DNA of 64,000 bases from Chryseobacterium ureilyticum (GTDB lineage: Bacteria; Bacteroidota; Bacteroidia; Flavobacteriales; Weeksellaceae): the NCBI RefSeq assembly GCF_900156735.1, contig NZ_FTOL01000004.1, positions 388,992 to 452,991 on the forward strand. The letters run 5' to 3'. Made by a program: the position numbers and the translations under genes. Below, one piece after another: positions 1-7,431 of the stretch. The number at the start of each line of letters is the position of its first letter. The first letter of the stretch is position 1. The notes beneath the pieces are model-generated. The model made no database searches. It was not told the origin of the DNA and worked only from the letters and a program-made list of their open reading frames with translations.

Positions 1-392
1 TTTCTCATAACTTAGTCTTGATCTTCAATTTAATAATAAGCCGCGCATCATGAAATGTCATTAAGAACACTGCCCATTATTCTAAAAACCAGCAAGTTAC
101 ATTAAAACACACAACAATTTAACTATGAACAACTTAGCAGCAAATTACGATTTTTTTTTTAGACTTATTACAAAATAATTACAGGAAATTTCTTTTATTA
201 ATCCATATTACAGGATTATTTAGAGTATATCGAAAACAAACTAAAAATCTGCTTATCAATATTACTTTATATGAAATTTTCCGACCTGAGCTTAAATTTT
301 TATTAAATTTTCATTAAATTAACTATTTAAAACAATTTTCAAACAAAAAAATTACCGTTTCAATCTATTAAATATTTAGTTTTACAGAAAAA
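1..392. other. AT-rich intergenic region, no gene seen
   Basis: This 392-base stretch before the first gene is very AT-rich, with long A and T runs. I see no open frame with a start, no tRNA-like fold and no clear TAnnTTTG promoter box. It presumably holds the promoter of the downstream hydroxylase gene and the end of whatever lies outside the window. Confidence 0.5.
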
Positions 393-1367
393 ATGTTTGA
401 TTTTAGTAAAATCTTTGAAAGTGACGGACCGGACATTGTATATACCTGGACCATTCCTTTATTTGCAGCTATCATTTTCATCGAGATGGCTTACAGCCAC
501 TTCAATAAAGAAAAGTTGTATGAAACCAAAGATGTGGCAACCAATGTACTTTTCGCTCTTTTAAATTATAGTCTGGATATTATCATGAAGGGATTTTCTA
601 TGTTCGTCATGATGTTCTTTTACTATCATCGTATTTTTGACTGGGAAGTCGGAATATGGTATTGGATTGCAGTATTTCTTGCCCAGGACTTAGCCTATTA
701 TGTACATCACTATGTTGATCATCATTCCCGTGTTTTCTGGGCGGTACATATTACCCATCATAATTCTGACTATTTTAATATAAGTACCGGATTCAGAAGT
801 CCTGTTTTCCAGCCTTTATACCGATATCTGTTCTTTTCACCTCTTGCATTTATGGGTTTTCATCCACTGCACATCATGGTAGCTTATTCATCGATTCAGA
901 TTTATGGAACTTTTGTTCATACCCAGTCCATTAAGAGTATGGGGGTTCTTGAATACATTCTTGTTACCCCATCTCATCACCGGGTACATCATGCATGCAA
1001 TATCAAATATCTGGATCGCAATATGGGAATGGGGCTGATTATCTGGGACAAAATTTTTGGAACTTTTGAAAAAGAAGATCCGGAAGTTCCTGTTAAATAC
1101 GGAATATACCCTAAAATGAAATCTAAAGATCCTGCAACAACTCTTTTTTACGAATGGAGAAGGATTGGAAAAGATCTCAGACAGCCGGGGCTTTATTTAA
1201 AAGACCGATTAAAATACCTTTTCTATTCTCCCGGATGGAGACATGATGGCACTGGTAAAACGGTAAAGCAATTCCAAAAGGAGTACAATGAAAAAATAAA
1301 AAACAAACCACAGCCTGTACAGCCTAAACAAACGGAAGTTACGGAACCGGAATACACTCCCAATTAA
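393..1367 (+). CDS. Sterol desaturase / fatty acid hydroxylase superfamily membrane protein
   Basis: This 324-residue integral membrane protein belongs to the di-iron fatty acid hydroxylase superfamily. The histidine clusters that bind the two irons are visible: HHYVDHH at 105-111, HITHH at 119-123, a lone His at 176 and SHHRVHH at 194-200. Hydrophobic segments lie around 20-35, 60-78, 88-104 and 145-172. The family uses O2 to hydroxylate or desaturate lipids; the substrate here (fatty acid, sterol or carotenoid-like) cannot be read from the sequence. The last ~30 residues are a Lys/Pro/Gln-rich cytoplasmic tail. The gene stands alone and ends at a strong hairpin terminator shared with the converging transporter gene. 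Confidence 0.85.
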   Translation: MFDFSKIFESDGPDIVYTWTIPLFAAIIFIEMAYSHFNKEKLYETKDVATNVLFALLNYSLDIIMKGFSMFVMMFFYYHRIFDWEVGIWYWIAVFLAQDLAYYVHHYVDHHSRVFWAVHITHHNSDYFNISTGFRSPVFQPLYRYLFFSPLAFMGFHPLHIMVAYSSIQIYGTFVHTQSIKSMGVLEYILVTPSHHRVHHACNIKYLDRNMGMGLIIWDKIFGTFEKEDPEVPVKYGIYPKMKSKDPATTLFYEWRRIGKDLRQPGLYLKDRLKYLFYSPGWRHDGTGKTVKQFQKEYNEKIKNKPQPVQPKQTEVTEPEYTPN

Positions 1368-1378
1368 AGAATAAAGAT

Positions 1379-1420
1379 AACCCAAGCTATAGAAATCAAT
1401 GGCTTGGGTTATTTTTTATT
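1379..1420. terminator. Rho-independent terminator, convergent genes
   Basis: A perfect 9-bp stem (AACCCAAGC / GCTTGGGTT) with a 14-nt loop is followed on the plus strand by an A/T run ATTTTTTATTTT. It sits between the stops of the converging hydroxylase and transporter genes and probably ends both transcripts. Confidence 0.85.
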
Positions 1421-1428
1421 TTGAGAAT

Positions 1429-2415
1429 TTACGCTTCAATTTTTGATGCTCTTTGTGCTATTTTACTTGCCAGCCAGCTTACATAAAACAATTGAAAACT
1501 ATGATACACCATTACCGGAAGTAAGAATAAAACTTTCTGATCTTCGGGAATATTCAGCACCAGCAGAAAAAGACTTCCATGAACCAATGATTTTTTTGAG
1601 CCACAGAAAGTCACTGTAATAATATCCTGAGCACTGAATCCCATTTTGCAGGAAATCCATTTAAGAATATTGTACACCACAAAAAACAGGAATACCACAC
1701 TGAAAGCCAGAATTAAAAATATTGTCGGAGGTACTGAACTAAAAACATTCTCGATAAACGCTGTTGAAAAGCTCTCATACACGATCAGTAAAATGATGAG
1801 ACGATCAAATTCTGCAATGATATTTGAATATTTTGTCACCCATTTTTTGAAAACCGGATTCAATATAATTCCTAAAATTATGGGTAATAAAACTTTCATT
1901 AAAAGCTGCTGTAATACTTCGCCATGATCTCCGGAGCCAGATTCTGAAGTTAAGAAGAAGCTCATAAGAAGTGGTGTCATGACAATTCCTATCAATCCGG
2001 AAATGGAAGCATTAAAAATAGCTGAAGTCACATTTCCTTTGGCAATAGACACCATCACTACAGATGATGAAACTGTAGAAGGCAAAGCAGCCAGGAAAAA
2101 TATCGAGAGCCATATATCATAATATCCGGTTCCTTTTACCAAAGGATAAAAGATCAGCACAAAGAAAGGAAAAAGAATAAATGTGCCAGACTGAATCAGT
2201 ACATGAAGTTTCCAATTGGAAATATCTTTTACTACTTCTTTAAGGTTCAGCTTAAGCCCATACAATAAAAAAATAGCAGCAATTCCCCAATCTATAAAGG
2301 CTGAAAGATTAAAATAATGGTTATAGGATTTTTCAAAGGGAATGAGTTTACCCATGAGCACCATTACAATCAGAAGGAGAAGAAAAACGTTTTGTTTATT
2401 AAAAATTTTAGCCAT
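1429..2415 (-). CDS. Bile acid:sodium symporter family (BASS, SLC10A7/YfeH-like) transporter
   Basis: This is a very hydrophobic protein of about 328 residues with roughly ten membrane segments. It looks like the SLC10A7/YfeH branch of the bile acid:Na+ symporter superfamily, in which an N-terminal (F/W)G..L.YGL-type element (IFLLYGLKL near residue 50) and a central SS/SSxV region (PSTVSSSVV) are typical. Such proteins cotransport organic anions with sodium, but the substrates of this branch are mostly unknown. A TTG at 2427 would add four residues; I prefer the ATG at 2415 (MAKIFNKQN). The start lies only about 25 nt beyond the T-run of the terminator that ends the starch operon, so it should have its own promoter in a very short space. 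Confidence 0.8.
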   Translation of the reverse strand: MAKIFNKQNVFLLLLIVMVLMGKLIPFEKSYNHYFNLSAFIDWGIAAIFLLYGLKLNLKEVVKDISNWKLHVLIQSGTFILFPFFVLIFYPLVKGTGYYDIWLSIFFLAALPSTVSSSVVMVSIAKGNVTSAIFNASISGLIGIVMTPLLMSFFLTSESGSGDHGEVLQQLLMKVLLPIILGIILNPVFKKWVTKYSNIIAEFDRLIILLIVYESFSTAFIENVFSSVPPTIFLILAFSVVFLFFVVYNILKWISCKMGFSAQDIITVTFCGSKKSLVHGSLFLLVLNIPEDQKVLFLLPVMVYHSFQLFYVSWLASKIAQRASKIEA

Positions 2416-2439
2416 TAACACGAACAATAGTATATTTAT

Positions 2440-2479
2440 AAATAAAAAAAAATCCTTAAAGGAAAAACCTTTAAGGATT
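2440..2479 (-). terminator. Terminator of the starch utilisation operon
   Basis: A perfect 12-bp stem (AATCCTTAAAGG / CCTTTAAGGATT) with a 5-nt loop is followed on the minus strand by a run of nine T. It lies 18 bases after the stop of the GH97 gene and should end the sus operon. Confidence 0.93.
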
Positions 2480-2496
2480 ATAAATTTAAGAAATAT

Positions 2497-4653
2497 TTAT
2501 TTTACCGGTTTGATAGAGATGGCAAAACCACCGCTTCGTACCATTTTAAAATTAATTTTCGATTTGCTCGTAATCTCTTTCTTGTAGATATTATAGCTTT
2601 GAGGATTGTCGATATAATCTGCATCTTTTCCATCTTCATAGATCGTTGCTTCATATTTCTTTCCTTTATCCAGGAATGAGAAGTCTACAGTGTATTCACG
2701 TTTGTTTTCATCGGTAATACCTCCTACAAACCAATTTTCTGTACCTTTTGCTTTTCTGGCTGTGATCACATAATCTCCCGGCTCTGCAGATAAGATTTTT
2801 GTATCATCCCAATCAGCTGCTACATCTTTGATAAACTGGAAGGCATCCATGTGCTTCTTATAGTTTTCAGGAAGGTCTGCTGCCATCTGAAGTGGCATGT
2901 ACATCGTTACATATAACGCTAACTGTTTTGCTAATGTCGTTTTTACGAAACGTTGATCTCCAGGGAAATAATAGTCTAGCTTTGTCTGGAAAATTCCTGG
3001 TGTATAATCCATAGAACCTCCCATCCATCTTGTAAACGGAAGTACAGTCTGGTGATCAGGCTTGTTCCCGCCGAATGCTTCATATTCTGTTCCACGAGCT
3101 GCTTCTGCAGAAATATAATTCGGGTAAGTACGGCTTTCTCCTGTAGGACGTACAGATTCGTGAGAATTGATCATAATCTTATAGTCGTTTGCTTTTTCAG
3201 CAATTCTATAGTAATGGTTGATTGTCCATTGAGAATAATGATGCTCTCCTCTTGGGATGATGTCTCCTACATAACCTGTTTTCACAGCATCATAACCATA
3301 TTTGTTCATTGTTTGGAAAGCTTTATCTGCCCATCTTTCATAGTTCGTTGCTGAACCTGAAGTTTCATGATGCATGATCAGCTTAATTCCTTTTGAATGA
3401 GCATAATCGTTCAACATTTTGATATCAAAATCCGGGTAAGGTGTGATGAAGTCAAAAACATATTCTTTGGAATGACCAAACCAGTCTTCCCAACCTTCGT
3501 TCCAACCTTCGATCAATAGTCCCTGGAATCCGTTTTCTGCCGCGAAATCGATATATTCTTTTACTTTAGTGTTGTTCGCCGCATGTTTTCCGTTTGGAGT
3601 AAGCTTTGTAAAGTCTGTCTTACCTAAATGAACATTTTCAGCTGTAGAATATGCCCATTGAGATTTACCAATGATCATTTCCCACCAAACTCCCATGTAT
3701 TTTGTAGGGTGAATGTAAGATGTATCCTTGTATTTTGTAGGCTCGTTAAGGTTGAAGATCATTTTAGAATCCATCACATCTTCTGCTTTTGGTGCTACAA
3801 TAATTGTTCTCCAAGGCGTCACGGATGGAGTCTGGATATATCCTTTTGCTCCTTGTCTGTCAGCTGTTAAGTGCGTTTTGAATTTGAAATTCTGAGCATC
3901 AACTTCTAAGTGTGAAGCTGGATAATCTAATACTGCAGCTTCTGCTACGTTGATGTATAAAGGAGTTTTTCCTTCTTTTTTAAGCATTAATGGAGACTGA
4001 ACTGCATTTTTCACCAATGTCTGAGAAGCATTAGCGTCATATGCTTTATCCCATTTTGCCGGAATTTCAGAAACTTTTGTTTCCTGATATTGATATTCCT
4101 GAGAGTCATAATCTGCAACCATCCACCAAGCTTTCATATCAGTTGGGAAATCGATTTCAGAATCTTCTTCTCTGATTACGAAATAATTAAGATTTTTTTG
4201 CTGTGGAAATTCATATCTGAATCCAAGACCATCATTGAACAGTCTGAATTTCACTACAATACTTCTGTCTGTAGAAGCCTGATTCAGCGTTACTGCTAAT
4301 TCATTGTAGTGATTGATATAATTTTTCTTTTCTCCAAGAACCGGCTGCCAGGTTTCGTTTTTGGAGTCTCTTTTTTCATCTACCTTTGCAAAACCGTTGT
4401 TCAGGTCGTATTTTGCATCTTCTGGTTTGGCAATTTCAGAAGCAAATTTAATGGCTGTGTCTTTAAATAATCTCAATCCTAATTTTGAATCTTCTACAAC
4501 CACCGCACCGTTGTATTTAAGGTTATAGAAAGGAACTCCGTCTTTCAACTGGAAATTCATCTCAAATTTACCGTCCGGCGATTTTAAAGATTGCGCTTTC
4601 ACACCTGTAAACATCATTGAGAGCAAAAGGGCTCCAACTGTAATTTTCTTCAT
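2497..4653 (-). CDS. susB: Glycoside hydrolase family 97 alpha-glucosidase, SusB-like
   Basis: This 718-residue periplasmic glycosidase has a signal peptide ending near VKA-Q (residue 20), an N-terminal beta-sandwich, a central TIM barrel and a C-terminal beta domain, the GH97 layout. The catalytic set of Bacteroides SusB is retained at a constant offset of 9: IEGWNEGWE with E382 (SusB E391), HHETS with E430 (E439), SHES with E499 (E508) and GTEYE with E523 (E532). Two base glutamates in these places mark the inverting, calcium-dependent subgroup acting on alpha-glucosidic bonds of malto-oligosaccharides. It is the last gene of the susC-D-E-B operon and trims imported oligosaccharides to glucose. 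An 86-base gap with a hairpin separates it from susE. Confidence 0.93.
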   Translation of the reverse strand: MKKITVGALLLSMMFTGVKAQSLKSPDGKFEMNFQLKDGVPFYNLKYNGAVVVEDSKLGLRLFKDTAIKFASEIAKPEDAKYDLNNGFAKVDEKRDSKNETWQPVLGEKKNYINHYNELAVTLNQASTDRSIVVKFRLFNDGLGFRYEFPQQKNLNYFVIREEDSEIDFPTDMKAWWMVADYDSQEYQYQETKVSEIPAKWDKAYDANASQTLVKNAVQSPLMLKKEGKTPLYINVAEAAVLDYPASHLEVDAQNFKFKTHLTADRQGAKGYIQTPSVTPWRTIIVAPKAEDVMDSKMIFNLNEPTKYKDTSYIHPTKYMGVWWEMIIGKSQWAYSTAENVHLGKTDFTKLTPNGKHAANNTKVKEYIDFAAENGFQGLLIEGWNEGWEDWFGHSKEYVFDFITPYPDFDIKMLNDYAHSKGIKLIMHHETSGSATNYERWADKAFQTMNKYGYDAVKTGYVGDIIPRGEHHYSQWTINHYYRIAEKANDYKIMINSHESVRPTGESRTYPNYISAEAARGTEYEAFGGNKPDHQTVLPFTRWMGGSMDYTPGIFQTKLDYYFPGDQRFVKTTLAKQLALYVTMYMPLQMAADLPENYKKHMDAFQFIKDVAADWDDTKILSAEPGDYVITARKAKGTENWFVGGITDENKREYTVDFSFLDKGKKYEATIYEDGKDADYIDNPQSYNIYKKEITSKSKINFKMVRSGGFAISIKPVK

Positions 4654-4683
4654 AATGACTATTTATTAACTTTTTTAAAATAA

Positions 4684-4711
4684 CAAAGTACTGCGGTAAA
4701 GCAGCACTTTG
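4684..4711 (-). terminator. Hairpin between susE and susB (partial terminator or processing site)
   Basis: CAAAGT-A-CTGC pairs with GCAG-C-ACTTTG (one mismatch, 6-nt loop). On the minus strand it follows the susE stop and is followed by TTATTTT. It may reduce transcription into susB or stabilise the upstream mRNA; the T-run is weak, so full termination is unlikely. Confidence 0.55.
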
Positions 4712-4739
4712 CTTTATTTTAATTTGATATTTTTTATTT

Positions 4740-5813
4740 TTAATATACTGGAATTACAGAGAATTCCCCCGTGATATCATTAAAATACACATCATATTTA
4801 AACGATGTAGATAATGGAATATTAGCTCCTCCTACGGCAGCTATACCAAAAAACTCCTGAGCAGTCCCCCAACTAGTTCCCCAATCATGATCAGCTCTGA
4901 ATTTAAATTCACCTGCATTCATCGTAACATTTTTCTTTATCCAAAAATGAGAGTTGAATGCCGATTTCTGAAGATCTGTATCTGTATTCCAGTCTCCAGA
5001 AGCTGTTCCAACCATAGAGATTGTGGTATAAGAATTTACTGGAGGAGTAATTGCTGTTAGTGTATATGTTAGAGAATTTGCATTAATGGTCAATTTATAA
5101 AACCCTGCAGCTCCTACAGAGATATTACCCGAAGAACCGCTTGCACTTAACATACCTTCTGATCCTCCCATTCCATATTGAGTATCCCAAGATCCTGGAT
5201 TTTGAATCAACTTAAAACCACCTGCTGCAAAGTATCCTGTATAAGAATATACACCTGTAGTAGTTGTCTTTTGTAAAGGATGAAACTTAGTATTAGTTAT
5301 GACATTCTCCCACCCTGCTGCTGTGGCATCACCAATCAAGTAAAGATCTGTATAATTATAATTAGGTCCTAACATATAAGGAGTCACAGTTAAAGTCAAC
5401 ATATTAGAATAATAATAAGCTGACCCTACTTTCGTTTTTAATCTCACGTCAATTTGATTAGGTACATTTACCGCTCCACCTAACGCCAGAATTAATGCAT
5501 TAAAATCTTTATTGGTTAAAGAAACTGTAGGATCAACAACATCTATAAACTTACTTTGCTTAAAGTCATTTCCTTGAATATCCAACTCTATTTGCTGCGT
5601 CGAGACCACAGCAATATTAAAAGTAGGTTTAACTAAAGTAAAATTTACAGCAACGTCATTAAGTTGATTTTTATCTAATACTAAAGTTGTTTTATCTACC
5701 GAAATTTTACTTTGTGCAGTTTCATTTAAAATAACCTGATCTTCATCTTTTGAACAAGCAATACATAAAATGCTTATTGCGGTTATTGTAAGTATTTTAA
5801 GAAAATTTTTCAT
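4740..5813 (-). CDS. susE: SusE/SusF-type outer-membrane starch-binding lipoprotein
   Basis: This ~357-residue surface lipoprotein starts with a lipoprotein signal (ILCIACSKDE, Cys about residue 20 from the chosen start). It then has a SusE N-terminal Ig-like domain (about 30-150), followed by two carbohydrate-binding modules. The first contains YLIGDATAAGWE and a conserved FKLIQNPGSWD stretch; the second contains SMVGTASGDWN and FKFRADHDWGTSWG. The Trp-rich repeats fit the starch-binding modules of SusE/SusF. It is the third gene of the sus operon, a few bases behind susD. An ATG at 5822 would add three residues (MTI); I chose the ATG at 5813 because it gives a compact lipoprotein signal. 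It has no catalytic motif; its role is binding glycan at the cell surface. Confidence 0.85.
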   Translation of the reverse strand: MKNFLKILTITAISILCIACSKDEDQVILNETAQSKISVDKTTLVLDKNQLNDVAVNFTLVKPTFNIAVVSTQQIELDIQGNDFKQSKFIDVVDPTVSLTNKDFNALILALGGAVNVPNQIDVRLKTKVGSAYYYSNMLTLTVTPYMLGPNYNYTDLYLIGDATAAGWENVITNTKFHPLQKTTTTGVYSYTGYFAAGGFKLIQNPGSWDTQYGMGGSEGMLSASGSSGNISVGAAGFYKLTINANSLTYTLTAITPPVNSYTTISMVGTASGDWNTDTDLQKSAFNSHFWIKKNVTMNAGEFKFRADHDWGTSWGTAQEFFGIAAVGGANIPLSTSFKYDVYFNDITGEFSVIPVY

Positions 5814-5828
5814 GATTGTCATTTAAAA

Positions 5829-7421
5829 TTAATATCCAGGATTTTGAATCAAATTAGGATTAGCGATCAAATCTGTACTAGGAATTGGATAAAGCGTTCT
5901 AAAGTCCTGTACGCCTCTACCATCTTTTACTCCCCCTTTAAAAGGCCATAAATAAGATGATGATGTAAATTTCCCAAATCTGATAAGATCAGTTCTTCTT
6001 GTAGCTTCCCAAGCTAATTCTCTTGCTCTTTCATCTAAAACGAAATCCAGATTTATTGAAGTAACATTTCCTGAAGTATTCCCGTAAGCTCTTTCTCTTA
6101 ATGAGTTAATATATTGAATGGCTGTTGCATTTGAGCCACCTCCACCTCTTAGTACAGCTTCAGCGTATATCAAATAAGCTTCTCCTAATCTGAAAAGAGG
6201 AAAATCTGTATCTGTAAATAGACCTGTATCATCAGAACCTTTTGAACCATCTTTTCTTACGTTTTTAAATTTAATTAAAGGATAACCGTCAGCAAATACA
6301 ACCTGATTATTAATTTCTAAGTTCTGTCCATCTGTATGAAACTTTCCTCTCTTATCTGAAGATCCATTTGCATCTGGAAATAGATTAACTAAGTTCTTAG
6401 TTGCTCTCAAACCTCCCCAACCACTATTGATACCATAATCATCTGGAGTCATTGTTCCACCAACCCCGGCATGAATAATATAAGTAGTTCCACCATACGT
6501 TCTGGTATTTAATCCATCATAGTTTATAGAAAAAATAACTTCATTATTATTAATATTGTTATCTGCCAAGAATAATTCATTATAATTCTGTTTTAATGAG
6601 TATCCTGCATTGATAACCTTTTCAGCATAAACTCTGGCATCAGAATATCTCTGTTGTCCTGTATATACTTCAGCATTTAAATAGAGTTTTGATAAAAGCA
6701 TCCAAACAGCAGCTTTATCAGCACGTCCATATTCATTTGTTCTTGGGTCTTTCAAAACAGACTCCAAATCCTTTAATTCTTTTTCAATGTATGAGAACAG
6801 TTCTTTTCTTTCAATTCTTGGAGGTGGTTTTATTCCAACTTCAGAATTTTCAGTTACAAAAGGTCCATTTCCAAATAAGTCAATTGCATGAAAGTAACTT
6901 AATGCTCTCATAAATCTTGCTTCATTTCTATACAGTTTTGATGTTTCTGCATTTTGTCCTGTAATGTTTCTTGAAGCGAGTTTTTCATCAGTTGTTTCTC
7001 TGATAAATTCATTAGCAATTGCAATCTGATAATAGACTCTATAATACATTGCACGAATGAATTCATTATTGGCAGACCAATTCATATTGTGAAGATCCGG
7101 AAGGGATGGGTCATTCCAAGCAATTACAGCTTCATCTGTTGGCAACTCCTGAACTTGAAAATATTGTCTCAAATAATTTGATGTCCCTCCATCAATACCA
7201 CCAATATCAGGCTTTCCATCACCTCCTTCCTGACCACTTACAGCCAATCCAGCATAGATTTTGGTTAATACAGACTTGTAGTTATTAAAATCAGCATATA
7301 CAGACGCAGAAGTCACTTCTGATTCCGGCATTCTATCCAGATCTTTTTCACATGAGGAAAGAAACAATACAGCAGTAAGCCCCGCTGTAAATATTGTTTT
7401 ATTTATATATTTAAATGTCAT
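5829..7421 (-). CDS. susD: RagB/SusD family nutrient uptake lipoprotein
   Basis: This 530-residue SusD homologue has a lipobox LSSC with Cys 24, then the helical TPR-like SusD fold with its ligand site on the surface. Typical SusD signatures include the N-terminal DLDRMPES, the RFMRALSYFHAIDLFGNGP region around 165-185 and the C-terminal LDERARELAWEATRRTDLIR element. SusD caps the SusC barrel and delivers glycan to it. Downstream genes encode a starch-binding SusE and a GH97 alpha-glucosidase, so alpha-glucans are the likely ligand. It starts 10 bases after the susC stop and lies 15 bases before susE, so the genes are co-transcribed. Confidence 0.95.
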   Translation of the reverse strand: MTFKYINKTIFTAGLTAVLFLSSCEKDLDRMPESEVTSASVYADFNNYKSVLTKIYAGLAVSGQEGGDGKPDIGGIDGGTSNYLRQYFQVQELPTDEAVIAWNDPSLPDLHNMNWSANNEFIRAMYYRVYYQIAIANEFIRETTDEKLASRNITGQNAETSKLYRNEARFMRALSYFHAIDLFGNGPFVTENSEVGIKPPPRIERKELFSYIEKELKDLESVLKDPRTNEYGRADKAAVWMLLSKLYLNAEVYTGQQRYSDARVYAEKVINAGYSLKQNYNELFLADNNINNNEVIFSINYDGLNTRTYGGTTYIIHAGVGGTMTPDDYGINSGWGGLRATKNLVNLFPDANGSSDKRGKFHTDGQNLEINNQVVFADGYPLIKFKNVRKDGSKGSDDTGLFTDTDFPLFRLGEAYLIYAEAVLRGGGGSNATAIQYINSLRERAYGNTSGNVTSINLDFVLDERARELAWEATRRTDLIRFGKFTSSSYLWPFKGGVKDGRGVQDFRTLYPIPSTDLIANPNLIQNPGY

Positions 7422-7431
7422 TGTAGTCTAA

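Noticed and set aside
3052..3354. Plus-strand frames inside the GH97 gene and similar frames inside other genes
   Set aside because: They lie antisense to well-supported conserved genes, have Cys/Phe/Ile-rich compositions typical of shadow frames and no recognisable motif.
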